IMG/VR virus record: IMGVR_UViG_3300000553_000200
Span: 1-31,296 of that record
Length of the DNA: 31,296 nucleotides
Source: a virus
Direction: 5' to 3' (one strand)
Below are positions 1 through 7,585 of the stretch, piece after piece (the stretch's first letter is position 1; each line of letters opens with the position of its first letter). The notes under the pieces are model-generated. The model worked only from the letters and a program-made list of their open reading frames with translations, was not told the origin of the DNA and did not search any database. A program made the translations under genes and the position numbers.

Positions 1-825
1 ATCTTCTGGCTGTGCTGTCAAGTCTACCAACATTTTATTTCTTTCGTAGTCATCTAATACTCTGTGTTCTACCCCATCAGGGTCAACCCATCGTTGTAGC
101 ATCATGTTATTCCAGTTGTATCCTTGTTTTTCTCTATCTGCGAACGCCTCTGCCAAGCCGACCTTGTTCTTCGTACCTTTGGTCCTAACTCCTGGAAACG
201 CAGAAAAAACATTATCAGTCGGGTCGCCTCTAACTATTTTTTCAAAAAGAAGCCACCCTGGATCCGGTATCTTTTTAGGTTCCTTAGTTTTCTTGTCGAG
301 GACCGGTTTACCTTTCGCATCAAATATTCCTTCAATCGTGATCAATTCATCTGTAATACCATTGTACTGTTTTACATTTGTGGACAGCAGTTGAACAAAG
401 TCAGTGTCACTGCTTATAATCACATGGTCGTCAGCAGGATGTAACGCAATCCATCTTGCTATGATGTCGTCACCTTCTGCTGTGGCGCACCTTATAACAC
501 TACAGTTGGTTTTTTCAGAAAGATATTTATTCAAAGCATCGAAAGTTTCCCAAAACATTTGGTCTTCTTCTTGTTGTGATTCGGTTAATGCTTGTCTAGC
601 AACTGCTCGATTAGCTTTATAAGGCTTGTAAGCATCTTTGCGCCAGCTACGCCCTTCTAGAGCAAAAACCACATGATCCGCATTAAATCTACGTGCCATT
701 TTATTTGCTGCCATTAATGTAATATGCAGAGCCATACCAATCTTTTCCCAAGTATCAGTACCTCGGAAAGCTCCGTGACGGGCTCTAAAGAATAAGTTTG
801 CTGTATCAACAAGCAAGTAGTTCAT
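1..825 (-). CDS. 5'-3' exonuclease / RNase H (FEN family), C-terminus off window
   Basis: FEN-like flap nuclease, likely removing RNA primers and 5' flaps during phage replication, as T4 RNase H does. The frame is open from an ATG at 825 to the window edge (275 codons), so the stop lies outside. Visible family marks are the N-terminal metal Asp in MNYLLVDTAN (D7), a basic arch-like WRKDAYKPYK at 61-70, the acidic cluster EGDD at 117-120, SSDTD at 138-142, and RGDPTDN at 199-205 followed by a helix-hairpin-like FPGV. These acidic residues bind the two metal ions in this family. It fits the polymerase and clamp genes elsewhere in the window. The family is clear. Whether it is strictly the T4 rnh orthologue is not. 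Confidence 0.85.
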   Translation of the reverse strand, partial: MNYLLVDTANLFFRARHGAFRGTDTWEKIGMALHITLMAANKMARRFNADHVVFALEGRSWRKDAYKPYKANRAVARQALTESQQEEDQMFWETFDALNKYLSEKTNCSVIRCATAEGDDIIARWIALHPADDHVIISSDTDFVQLLSTNVKQYNGITDELITIEGIFDAKGKPVLDKKTKEPKKIPDPGWLLFEKIVRGDPTDNVFSAFPGVRTKGTKNKVGLAEAFADREKQGYNWNNMMLQRWVDPDGVEHRVLDDYERNKMLVDLTAQPED

Positions 826-832
826 ATAAGCC

Positions 833-1411
833 TTATATTAATTTGTTAGTGATAATGTATTGTAACACATAACGATTAAAAAAGCTATGAGCATCTTTAC
901 CAAAATGGCGACTATTTGGTGATACTGTGTACATTTTATTATCTTTGATTAAATTGGAAAAGGTCATTTTAGGATCGTAAGCTTGGAGGAAATTTACTCC
1001 CCAATCGTACGGAGCAAGATTGGTACTAAAGCAGGTGTTACTGTTTAAAAATAAATGTGGTTTATTTGTATTCTTGAGTTGTTGATGAAACAAGTATATG
1101 CTGTCATGCTCTAGTTTTTCATCAATCCAATCGTTCCACATTATTATTATTAATTCATTTTGGTTGCGGCCATTTTCTAACCACTGTTTGGTTTCATTTA
1201 TAATTTGTAGATTATCGTTATTGCTAGTGACGGCACAGTGTAGTCCGGCCCTAAGAGCTAAACTTAGTAATTTACCCCAACTGACGGACACGTTGTCTGG
1301 ATGCGGCAAATGGCCCATCCATGCCAGCACAGGATCATCTGACGCAAATATGTAGGGATTGGTTGCTTCTGCTGCCGACACATGAGTGCTACCATTTACA
1401 TATAGCATCAT
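833..1411 (-). CDS. SGNH-hydrolase-like protein of unknown role
   Basis: A 192-residue protein whose ATG overlaps the stop of the upstream cytidylyltransferase-like gene (ATGA). The N-terminal YVNGSTH resembles an SGNH block I (GxSxT), SNNDN near residue 64 resembles the block III Asn, and the C-terminal GKDAHSFFNRY resembles the block V Asp/His pair. Those four blocks place Ser, Gly, Asn and His in SGNH esterases. I have the impression that similar proteins are common and unnamed in marine T4-like phages. Substrate unknown. Its position between a nucleotidyltransferase and an exonuclease suggests no specific job. Either of the first two Met codons could be the start. Confidence 0.55.
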   Translation of the reverse strand: MMLYVNGSTHVSAAEATNPYIFASDDPVLAWMGHLPHPDNVSVSWGKLLSLALRAGLHCAVTSNNDNLQIINETKQWLENGRNQNELIIIMWNDWIDEKLEHDSIYLFHQQLKNTNKPHLFLNSNTCFSTNLAPYDWGVNFLQAYDPKMTFSNLIKDNKMYTVSPNSRHFGKDAHSFFNRYVLQYIITNKLI

Positions 1412-1881
1412 TTTTTTAACAATCTCAGGGTTTCCGATTCTGCTACACGTTTTCTTAAACTGCTGGAGCTGAAGCTATGGTCTCTTCCGTTAAATACCAA
1501 TTCAATGTTGCGGTGGTAACATTCTGCCATTCCGGTAAAATCTTTATCTTGGTATTCTATACCTAGTATGCGAACATCAATTGGCAATATCAATAACAAG
1601 TCTACAATGTCTTGCTCGGTTTGATATATCACTACTTCGTCTACATAACGACACGCCGCTAGTTGTATCTGTCGCTCGACTATACTTTGTACGGGTTTAT
1701 TTTTAGTATCTGGCCTATCTATAGTAGGGTCCGTTTGTAACGCCGCGATGAGATAATCACAGTGATTTTTAGCTTCTGCTAACATGGCTATGTGTCCGGC
1801 ATGTAACATGTCAAATGCCGAGAAGGTCACACCTATTCGTTTACCCTCTGCCTTAAGTCCTTTAACTTTATTAAATATCAT
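1408..1881 (-). CDS. Cytidylyltransferase-like nucleotidyltransferase (HxGH)
   Basis: A 157-residue protein of the small nucleotidyltransferase family (glycerol-3-phosphate cytidylyltransferase, HldE C-domain). It should join a nucleotide to a phosphorylated small molecule and release pyrophosphate. The signature HAGH lies at 27-30 in the family context FDMLHAGH, and the C-terminal SSSLRKRV at 139-146 corresponds to the ISTT-type loop that contacts the nucleotide. The length matches a stand-alone domain. It overlaps its upstream neighbour by 11 bases. With the epimerase, dehydrogenase and glycosyltransferases nearby it may activate a sugar for glycosylation. The substrate cannot be read from sequence. 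Confidence 0.75.
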   Translation of the reverse strand: MIFNKVKGLKAEGKRIGVTFSAFDMLHAGHIAMLAEAKNHCDYLIAALQTDPTIDRPDTKNKPVQSIVERQIQLAACRYVDEVVIYQTEQDIVDLLLILPIDVRILGIEYQDKDFTGMAECYHRNIELVFNGRDHSFSSSSLRKRVAESETLRLLKK

Positions 1882-2098
1882 TGAAATAATCCGGGTTGAG
1901 TAATTCTAATTCTAACACATCATATTTGACTGTGCTGTTGGTTTCGGCTAGCTCACACCAATATTTGGCATTTTCCGCCGCTTCTCTAGTTTCAAATCTG
2001 TCTTTCCAGCCTAGTGGGGTGTGGGCTTTGTAAAATAACACACTGCTGCCGGTATCCCTTGTCAGCATATAAACTATCACTGTCTTGGGTTGATTCAT
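1871..2098 (-). CDS. Small conserved-looking phage protein, unknown
   Basis: A 75-residue soluble protein with no motif I recognise. It has a mixed beta/alpha look (N-terminal KTVIVYML, then ETREAAENAKYWCELAE, which should form a helix). Its ATG shares one base with the stop of the upstream gene (TAATG), with a GAGG ribosome site inside that gene's last codons, so translation is probably coupled. No signal peptide or membrane segment. Function unknown. Confidence 0.6.
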   Translation of the reverse strand: MNQPKTVIVYMLTRDTGSSVLFYKAHTPLGWKDRFETREAAENAKYWCELAETNSTVKYDVLELELLNPDYFNDI

Positions 2099-2463
2099 TA
2101 ACTTACCTCGCTACGACCATCTCCCACATCGCGTGATTTAACCACACGATTGTTCATGGCTTCGTATTGTTCAAAAGTTTCTAATACCACATTACGACAG
2201 ACAGCAGTAAACCATCGGTCTACTATGTCAGAGTCTGTATCTTTTGGAGACATCTGATATCCATGTCTAATTAAATCGGCAACAAATTTATCGTTCCAGT
2301 CTAATTCAAATGACCCATTTTGCATGTCGTTAGGGTCAACCTCCATGCTTATCATGTTTACATATGACTCGCCTTTTTCTGTGGCAATTTGTTTAGCTGA
2401 TTTTGCCGCTTCTTTTACCGCTTCTGCTGTTGTCTTTTTCTTAAATCTATCAAATATTCCCAT
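2098..2463 (-). CDS. Hypothetical protein downstream of queE
   Basis: A 121-residue protein starting MGIFDRFKKK. I chose the ATG at 2463 because it forms a TAATG overlap with the queE stop and has GGGGG five bases upstream. A longer form would start at 2475. The N-terminus is short and basic, then comes a helical Ala/Lys-rich stretch (residues 12-30). The C-terminal half contains DSDIVDRWFTAVCRN. No known domain. The tight coupling to queE suggests co-expression but does not show a role in deazaguanine synthesis. Confidence 0.6.
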   Translation of the reverse strand: MGIFDRFKKKTTAEAVKEAAKSAKQIATEKGESYVNMISMEVDPNDMQNGSFELDWNDKFVADLIRHGYQMSPKDTDSDIVDRWFTAVCRNVVLETFEQYEAMNNRVVKSRDVGDGRSEVS

Positions 2464-3317
2464 TAAGTCCCCCATGCATTCTTAAAAAGCGGCACTTGTA
2501 GCCTATCACTATACCTCAATCCACGTTTCATAGCTGCCAAGGCCACTGCTTTATTATTTAAAGAATATACGCTCTCTACACCGCCCACCGGCATCAAGTA
2601 GACATGACCTGTGAATCCTGCCTGCTGGAATTCATCTATGGCACGTTCGGCATCTGCGATATCTTCTTCTGTGGCCACGACGAATTTCAAGTAGGTAGTA
2701 CCATACTGTTCATATTCGCACACTACTTCTGGTTTAATAGCATCTTCCCACTTTTCGCCAGAACACGGAAGTTTAGCACTGACTGAAAATGTAACTTCAC
2801 GCCCATAGCTTTCATCAATGTAATGATCTAAATAATTTTTAAATTCTGGAGTAAGTTTCTGAGTACCATTTGTTTCAAAGGTAATTTCTTTCAACGCCTT
2901 CATTTTAGGATTGTTCAGTAAGTCCGGATAAGCACGTTGCCAACCTAGTAACGGCTCACCGCCTGTAATAACTAGGTGCTCGTCTCGCCACTCACCATGT
3001 GGCAAGATCTCCATGATACGAGCCACGATGGCATCGGTCTCCAGCATGGGACTGAGATGTTTGAATTCTGGCATCCATGATGCGAAACTGTCGCAGCCCG
3101 AAGAAACCAAAGGCAATTCCTCGTATTTTGCAAAAGGATAAAGCTGATGGATAGAGGCTACGTCCTCGGCTTCGGTACTCAATTTGCCTTTAGGCATACC
3201 AAAACCCTTACAAGAAAAATTGCAGCCAAACGTTCTAAGAAATACGCTTGGGACTCCCATATATCTTCCCTCTCCCTGAATTGAATAGAAAAGTTCCGCT
3301 ATCTTAATCTTGCTCAT
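2463..3317 (-). CDS. queE: QueE, 7-carboxy-7-deazaguanine synthase (radical SAM), phage variant
   Basis: Converts 6-carboxytetrahydropterin to 7-carboxy-7-deazaguanine (CDG), the ring-contraction step of 7-deazaguanine synthesis. The ATG at 3317 (MSKIKIAEL) has AGGA at good spacing. Family marks are FYSIQGEGRYMG near the N-terminus, RTFGCNFSC with the first two cluster Cys, LVITGGEPLL for SAM binding, and ETNGT. The usual third cluster Cys after CxxxC is replaced by Phe (CKGF), and about 40 residues later the text GCDSFASW matches the segment that normally carries the third Cys. An insertion therefore seems to split the cluster loop. At 284 residues it is longer than compact bacterial QueE. 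FolE, QueD and DpdA are in the same window. Confidence 0.85.
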   Translation of the reverse strand: MSKIKIAELFYSIQGEGRYMGVPSVFLRTFGCNFSCKGFGMPKGKLSTEAEDVASIHQLYPFAKYEELPLVSSGCDSFASWMPEFKHLSPMLETDAIVARIMEILPHGEWRDEHLVITGGEPLLGWQRAYPDLLNNPKMKALKEITFETNGTQKLTPEFKNYLDHYIDESYGREVTFSVSAKLPCSGEKWEDAIKPEVVCEYEQYGTTYLKFVVATEEDIADAERAIDEFQQAGFTGHVYLMPVGGVESVYSLNNKAVALAAMKRGLRYSDRLQVPLFKNAWGT

Positions 3318-3327
3318 ATTTTTAGTC

Positions 3328-3672
3328 CTATTTCTGTTTAAACATTTTAACATCTTCTACCGCATGATGTAAAGCTGATGCATAGTTCATGGCCTGTTGT
3401 TCAGTCATGCCGAGGACAGTTTCCGTTTTGACATAGCCCCGCGTCAGTAGTTGCCAAACATGATGCCATCGTGTTTTACTCCAAAAATTGGTTTTAACTG
3501 TCACATACACATGTACTTCTACATCGCTCTCGCTGGCTTCAATCCAGACTGTGTGCTCATGATCACTCTGACCACACTCGCAGGTGACTTGATACATTTT
3601 TGAGTCACCCCAATCATTGCGTTTCAATATGCCTGTAGCCGGAGTTTCTGCCAGTTTATTCTTAGTTTTCAT
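3328..3672 (-). CDS. Hypothetical protein with CxCG/His-rich N-terminal segment
   Basis: A 114-residue protein, unknown. After a 25-residue leader it has YQVTCECGQSDHEHTVW, a Cys/His set that could bind a metal ion, then a beta-rich stretch and a C-terminal helix. Two starts are possible. The ATG at 3672 overlaps the MazG-like gene by 11 bases but has no clear ribosome site. The ATG at 3597 (MYQVTCECG) has GGGGTGA seven bases upstream and would give 89 residues. It sits between the MazG-like gene and queE in a tightly packed operon. No function can be assigned. Confidence 0.6.
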   Translation of the reverse strand: MKTKNKLAETPATGILKRNDWGDSKMYQVTCECGQSDHEHTVWIEASESDVEVHVYVTVKTNFWSKTRWHHVWQLLTRGYVKTETVLGMTEQQAMNYASALHHAVEDVKMFKQK

Positions 3673-3937
3673 ATATGGTTGACCATTTTTTAAGTTTGTT
3701 AAATTTATTCTGTTTTGCTATGGTTATTTCTTCCTCGGTCAACACACCGTGATTATATAGTAGGTCAATCATAGCAACAACATCGCCAACTTCCTTAACC
3801 AATTGCTCTCGTTGAGTTCCTTCGCCGTTTAAATAGACATTATCTATTCCAAAACGTCGACACTTGCTAACAGCCTGTATTACTTCGGCACATTCTTCTT
3901 GTAGTATATCTAAAATTTCGTTTATTTTATTATTCAT
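3662..3937 (-). CDS. MazG-like nucleotide pyrophosphohydrolase
   Basis: A 91-residue single-domain protein of the all-alpha NTP pyrophosphohydrolase group. These enzymes hydrolyse (d)NTPs or related nucleotides to the monophosphate. The metal-binding acidic pairs are visible as EECAE near residues 14-18 and EVGDVVAMID in the second half, in the ExxE...ExxD arrangement. The length fits a phage MazG-like domain rather than the double-domain bacterial enzyme. The start overlaps the phosphoribosyltransferase stop (ATGA), with GGA just upstream. Both may tune nucleotide pools during infection. Family is clear, substrate is not. Confidence 0.8.
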   Translation of the reverse strand: MNNKINEILDILQEECAEVIQAVSKCRRFGIDNVYLNGEGTQREQLVKEVGDVVAMIDLLYNHGVLTEEEITIAKQNKFNKLKKWSTIYEN

Positions 3938-4434
3938 TTAGTCCACCATTTTTCCCAGGGAAATTCAATCCAGATGTCATCCTCGGCCTTGTTTATCTCT
4001 ACTGCTGAGTAGTCCATCTTGACGTTACATTTACTAGCAAGATTATCTACCACCACTGCGAATCTCACGTTGTAATTCCATACTAGATTATTCCAACGCT
4101 TTTCGTCCGGTAGACAACTGCTACGCCAGTCTTCCATAATCCAATTAAATGTAGCGCCTGTGTCATTGATATCGTCGACGATTAAAATACGTTGCCCTTC
4201 GAAAGCATCTTCTGCTAGTCCTAGATTGCTAACAGTATCGCCACCGTCTCTTAAACTGACATCTAAACTGATCATTTTTACACCCAAATATTGGCTGATC
4301 AATATAGCAGGCATCAACCCACCGCGTCCAATGCCTACAATAATATCAGGACGCCAGCTATCTTTTGTTATTTGTCTCAAGATTTCCTGACAAAGACGTT
4401 CAGAATCTCTCCAAGTTAATTGTGTTTTTTTCAT
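3934..4434 (-). CDS. Phosphoribosyltransferase (type I PRTase)
   Basis: A 166-residue type I phosphoribosyltransferase, probably acting on a purine base with PRPP. The PRPP loop is plain: LIVDDINDTGAT around residues 84-95. The earlier DIIVGIGRGGLMPA at 30-43 is the family's first PRPP-contact segment. I chose the second ATG (4434), with GGAAAG four bases upstream. The first ATG at 4446 lies so close to the -10 box and late motif that it would have almost no leader. The gene opens an operon and has the strongest promoter in the window directly upstream. It could serve purine salvage. Specificity for guanine, xanthine or hypoxanthine is not decided by sequence. Confidence 0.8.
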   Translation of the reverse strand: MKKTQLTWRDSERLCQEILRQITKDSWRPDIIVGIGRGGLMPAILISQYLGVKMISLDVSLRDGGDTVSNLGLAEDAFEGQRILIVDDINDTGATFNWIMEDWRSSCLPDEKRWNNLVWNYNVRFAVVVDNLASKCNVKMDYSAVEINKAEDDIWIEFPWEKWWTK

Positions 4435-4445
4435 ATTACTTTCCA

Positions 4446-4478
4446 TAGCTAGTATATTTAGATATTATATACTAGCTA
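4446..4478. repeat. Perfect 12-bp inverted repeat over promoter
   Basis: TAGCTAGTATAT at 4446-4457 is the exact reverse complement of 4467-4478, with a 9-base spacer (4458-4466). The repeat covers the -10 box and the CTAAATATA late motif upstream of the phosphoribosyltransferase. It could be an operator or a hairpin in a readthrough transcript. It is AT-rich and has no T-run, so it is not a standard terminator. Confidence 0.7.
4453..4461 (-). promoter_or_regulatory. Late-type promoter motif CTAAATATA
   Basis: CTAAATATA on the minus strand, just downstream of the sigma70 -10 box. The same nine bases occur upstream of the sliding clamp and of the 69-residue MRLHEF gene. CTAAATA is like the T4-type late promoter variant reported in cyanophages. 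A start near 4447 would leave about 13 bases before the ATG at 4434. Confidence 0.5.
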
Positions 4479-4492
4479 GAGAAATTTGTCAA
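4464..4492 (-). promoter_or_regulatory. Perfect-consensus sigma70 promoter
   Basis: On the minus strand TTGACA (4492-4487), exactly 17 bases, then TATAAT (4469-4464). Both hexamers match consensus fully. Expected start is near 4457, about 20 bases before the phosphoribosyltransferase ATG. The -35 box overlaps the stop codon of the upstream epimerase. This looks like a host-polymerase early promoter. Confidence 0.85.
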
Positions 4493-5373
4493 CCTAGTAT
4501 TTGCCCAATACCTTCTTCGAAACTTCTAGGTTGAAAATGAGGCATGATGCTGCGTAGGGTAGATATGTCGGGCCTGCGTGTTTTTGTAGATCCAGCCTTG
4601 CTAGGAATTTGTTTCCATTGTGGGGTTATTTTAAGAGTGTTGGCAATTATGTTAACCGCATCGTTTATAACTATTTCAATATCGCTTCCGATATTAACCA
4701 ACAGTCGATTGGAATTTTCCGCACAGTATATTGAAGCAGCCATGGCATCTTCGACATAACAGAAGGAACGGGTTTCATCCCCTCCGATTATTTCAAATAT
4801 GCCTTTTTCAATCTTTGTCAGTTGATCGCTTAGGAAATGTCCCGGACCGTCATCTGGCCCGTAGACATTGTAATAACGTATCATAACATAGGGTAATGTG
4901 CTGTTGGCTAGATAATTTTCGCTGGTAATTTTTGCTAATCTATAACTCCATCTGGCATTGTGTATATTGTTTATTTTGATATCAAGTGTTTCTGGTATAG
5001 GGCTAGGTTCTCCCGACGGTATCTCTGAACTGCTGGCATATACTATGCGTTTAAGATTGCTACACTTAGCGGCAAATTCAAATGTTTTCACATCAGATAT
5101 AAAGTTTTTACTTAATACTTCATTTGGTCGATCATAAAAATTAGTAGTACCATTTATAGCGCCATAATGATAAATGTATTCAAAGTCTGTGGGTAAATCT
5201 TGATAAGTGCTGTCATTGACCAAATCGGCTAGAATAAATTTAGCACAGTCGGGAACTACCTTACTTCTAGAATGATTGTCTACTACCCACACTTCGTGAT
5301 GAGATTCGGTTAATTGTTTGACTAATTCCCTGCCCAATAAACCACTACCGCCAGTTACCAGTATTTTACTCAT
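4489..5373 (-). CDS. NAD-dependent epimerase/dehydratase (extended SDR)
   Basis: A 294-residue extended short-chain dehydrogenase, probably altering a nucleotide sugar. The Rossmann glycine motif is GGSGLLG at 8-14. The catalytic set is SSS at 114-116 and Y144-RLA-K148 (YxxxK). NVYGP-like text (YYNVYGPDDG) and RSFCYVEDA are typical of UDP-sugar epimerases and decarboxylases. Length is normal for a single-domain enzyme. It overlaps the UDP-sugar dehydrogenase-like gene (ATGA), and the glycosyltransferase lies just upstream of that, so the three form a sugar unit. The exact reaction (4-epimerase, 4,6-dehydratase or decarboxylase) cannot be settled. Confidence 0.8.
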   Translation of the reverse strand: MSKILVTGGSGLLGRELVKQLTESHHEVWVVDNHSRSKVVPDCAKFILADLVNDSTYQDLPTDFEYIYHYGAINGTTNFYDRPNEVLSKNFISDVKTFEFAAKCSNLKRIVYASSSEIPSGEPSPIPETLDIKINNIHNARWSYRLAKITSENYLANSTLPYVMIRYYNVYGPDDGPGHFLSDQLTKIEKGIFEIIGGDETRSFCYVEDAMAASIYCAENSNRLLVNIGSDIEIVINDAVNIIANTLKITPQWKQIPSKAGSTKTRRPDISTLRSIMPHFQPRSFEEGIGQILG

Positions 5374-6143
5374 TTAGTAAAACTTTCGTTGTCTTTTAGA
5401 GTGGCATCTATCAAAGCATAATTTAGACCCAACTGTTTAATGAGATTGGCATAAGCACTGGTATCTTTAGGCAAGCAGTGTCCGCCAAACCCACGTAAAT
5501 TTTCACTACAATCCAAGTATGCCGGATTGAAACATTCGCGCTTGATAATAGCGTTGTAAACATTCTGATAATCTACACCTAATGATTTGCATATTTCGTA
5601 AGTAATATTGGCAAATATAATTTGTACGCTGTGATTTACGTTGTTAAAATACTTTACTACTTCTGCTTCGGCTGGCTTTACACAAGAAATATTCTTTGGA
5701 TAATGCCCGTGTGTTTCTTTGATGATGTCGTAATCTTCGTCTCTGACACTGCCAATTACCAACAAGTCCTGGTGTTCGACAAAATCTTCGTAAGCACATC
5801 TAGCACGTAAAAATTCAGGAACAGAACATATTTTAAGAGTAGAGTGTTTCGCAGATAACCTATCTGCGGTTCCGGGAATTACTGAACTTTTTATAGCAAC
5901 GAGCCCTGTGTAATTGGCAGTATCTAAGTCATTCATTACCTGTTCTACTATACTAGTATCGCAGTCACCGTTGGCAGCACGATCAGTGGGCACACAAACG
6001 AACACCACATCAGTGTCTAAAATATCGCTAAATTTAGTTTCAGGATACGCAGGATCCACAAAACTCATAACATGTCCTAGCTCTCCCAATCCCCGATATA
6101 CTGCTGATCCCACAGTACCTTTTCCTATCATTCCTATTTTCAT
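5370..6143 (-). CDS. UDP-glucose/GDP-mannose dehydrogenase family, shortened
   Basis: Resembles the NAD-dependent dehydrogenases that oxidise UDP-sugars to uronic acids. The N-terminal Rossmann motif is GMIGKGTVG. Later come VPTDRA, KSSVIPGTADRL, SVPEFLR, the catalytic Lys in EVVKYFNNVN (K164), and the catalytic Cys in GFGGHCLPKDT (C223). The protein ends about 35 residues after that Cys, at 257 residues, whereas typical enzymes exceed 400 and carry a C-terminal nucleotide-sugar domain. No decayed remainder follows because the epimerase starts immediately (ATGA). It may act with a partner or on a simpler substrate. Start overlaps the glycosyltransferase stop (TAATG). Confidence 0.8.
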   Translation of the reverse strand: MKIGMIGKGTVGSAVYRGLGELGHVMSFVDPAYPETKFSDILDTDVVFVCVPTDRAANGDCDTSIVEQVMNDLDTANYTGLVAIKSSVIPGTADRLSAKHSTLKICSVPEFLRARCAYEDFVEHQDLLVIGSVRDEDYDIIKETHGHYPKNISCVKPAEAEVVKYFNNVNHSVQIIFANITYEICKSLGVDYQNVYNAIIKRECFNPAYLDCSENLRGFGGHCLPKDTSAYANLIKQLGLNYALIDATLKDNESFTK

Positions 6144-6985
6144 TATTCAGCCTTTATTTTATATTGAACCATCTGCTTGTTGATGTCATTGGCTCTTAAT
6201 TTTTCCCAGGGATCCTGCTTGCCTAGTTTTACATTTTCCCAAAAAGGTAACTCTATACCTTTGTCTTTTAAATGCTTTGCGATTGTTTCTGCGTCGACTA
6301 TTCTGGCATTTCCATAACCCAAATGATGGAAGTCTTCTGGACTGCTGGGATTTCCCTCTAGTATCTTGCGATTTTTGTGAGTAGAGTCATTGTTATTGCC
6401 AGTTAAGTCATATCTATCATGAGTGGCGTAGATGTCCACGATTTCCATGATGTCCAGCATATATGCTATTTGACTTAGTTCGGCATCTATCATTTGATGT
6501 CTTGCTACAAATCCAAAGAGGTCATACCATTCTTTGGGATATATGGGAAATATTGAATATGGATGTTCTCGATGTACATGCATTTTTAGTAGTTTGAACT
6601 CGCCGTTGTGATCGGTAATTTTTTGATCCCAGTTGGTAGTCTCCATCCAAGCATCATCGTTCCATATCATTAACCAATCCGCTGATGCTTCTTCGGCCAA
6701 TCCGTTGTAGTAAAGATTGAGTCCCTCGTAACCCATAGGGTCAAAGGCCATTACGGTATAAGCCGCGCCTTTTTGCTGAAGCCATATTTGAATCTCTTCG
6801 TTGAAGAATTTTAATCCTACTTCATCGTCATTATCAAAACCTAGAATCAATTGGATATTTTCTATCTTAGATACTCGGTTAAAAAGACTGATAATGCTGA
6901 GTTTAAGAGCAGTAGTTCTGCCACGGGTAGGTAGAAGAACTGCTACTTTATAGTCATTTTTTTTGCTGGGTTTGGACTTGGCCAT
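6143..6985 (-). CDS. GT2-like glycosyltransferase
   Basis: A 280-residue protein with a GT-A type look. The N-terminus has VAVLLPTRGR, as in many family 2 transferases, then LGFDNDDE. A DXD-like metal motif WNDDAW lies at 108-113, after SADWLMI. The C-terminal part (AWMETTNWDQK onwards) lacks features I can name. A ribosome site AAAGGA precedes the ATG. It heads the unit with the dehydrogenase and epimerase, so it may use their product. The acceptor could be phage DNA, a virion protein or a host glycan; sequence gives no choice. Confidence 0.7.
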   Translation of the reverse strand: MAKSKPSKKNDYKVAVLLPTRGRTTALKLSIISLFNRVSKIENIQLILGFDNDDEVGLKFFNEEIQIWLQQKGAAYTVMAFDPMGYEGLNLYYNGLAEEASADWLMIWNDDAWMETTNWDQKITDHNGEFKLLKMHVHREHPYSIFPIYPKEWYDLFGFVARHQMIDAELSQIAYMLDIMEIVDIYATHDRYDLTGNNNDSTHKNRKILEGNPSSPEDFHHLGYGNARIVDAETIAKHLKDKGIELPFWENVKLGKQDPWEKLRANDINKQMVQYKIKAE

Positions 6986-7044
6986 TGTTATCCTTTAAGT
7001 GTAGTTGATTTATTTAACAATAATGGCAGTCTACTTAAAATTTT

Positions 7045-7566
7045 TTAGACTTCGTAAATAGCTGAGTTAGCACCATGTTCGGCACATTCGACTCTTACAC
7101 AATAACAACGATTATTAGTATTGGCTCTAATTAAAGCATCAGCAAAATAAAATGCGTGTTCGGCAAATTTCTCTGCGCCAACACCATCAAAGATTCTAAT
7201 CTCTGCTAGATCCAATGCTTCTAGTTCTTGGAACTTGGCTAAGTGTGGATCTTGCCGATCCAATGCTAACTTATGGTCAAAGTTATCTTCTAACCAGGCT
7301 TTGAGCTTCTTAAGTCCACCAAAGTCTACAGCCCAGTTTTTGTCATCTAATGAGTCACACCCAAATGTGAATGTAAATGCTAGACTGTACCCGTGTAGCA
7401 AGTGACAGTGACTGTGATCTGCATTTGGCTGCCTGAATACAGCACTGAGGCCAATGTTGTGTCCATAATGTTTTGTTGAATAATATTTTGGTTTGCGAGG
7501 TGCTGGCACCTCTACCATTTGCCCCGTTAAAGAAGCTTGTAACTGTTCTTCGTCATATTGAATCAT
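7045..7566 (-). CDS. queD: QueD-like 6-carboxytetrahydropterin synthase, variant metal site
   Basis: T-fold enzyme expected to turn dihydroneopterin triphosphate into 6-carboxytetrahydropterin, the QueE substrate. The ATG at 7566 has AGGAG seven bases upstream. A longer form from 7647 would lack a ribosome site and run through the promoter. Residues 51-60 read HSHCHLLHGY: the catalytic-type Cys (C54) and one zinc His (H58) match canonical CxxxHGH, but the last His is Tyr (Y60). The earlier SAAH-type zinc His is replaced in LSAVF. NFDHKL near 95-100 and CAEHGANSA near the C-terminus fit the family. Other His residues nearby (H51, H53, H55) may supply metal ligands. Confidence 0.8.
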   Translation of the reverse strand: MIQYDEEQLQASLTGQMVEVPAPRKPKYYSTKHYGHNIGLSAVFRQPNADHSHCHLLHGYSLAFTFTFGCDSLDDKNWAVDFGGLKKLKAWLEDNFDHKLALDRQDPHLAKFQELEALDLAEIRIFDGVGAEKFAEHAFYFADALIRANTNNRCYCVRVECAEHGANSAIYEV

Positions 7567-7585
7567 GCTGTTTCTCCTATGTTTA

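Noticed and set aside
104-622. Plus-strand frames over the first 600 bases
   Set aside because: They lie opposite the 5' exonuclease, whose motifs are clear on the minus strand. The plus frames show no family motif.
7028-7051. 6-bp inverted repeat at the queD stop as a terminator
   Set aside because: Stem is short, the loop is 12 bases, and no T-run follows.
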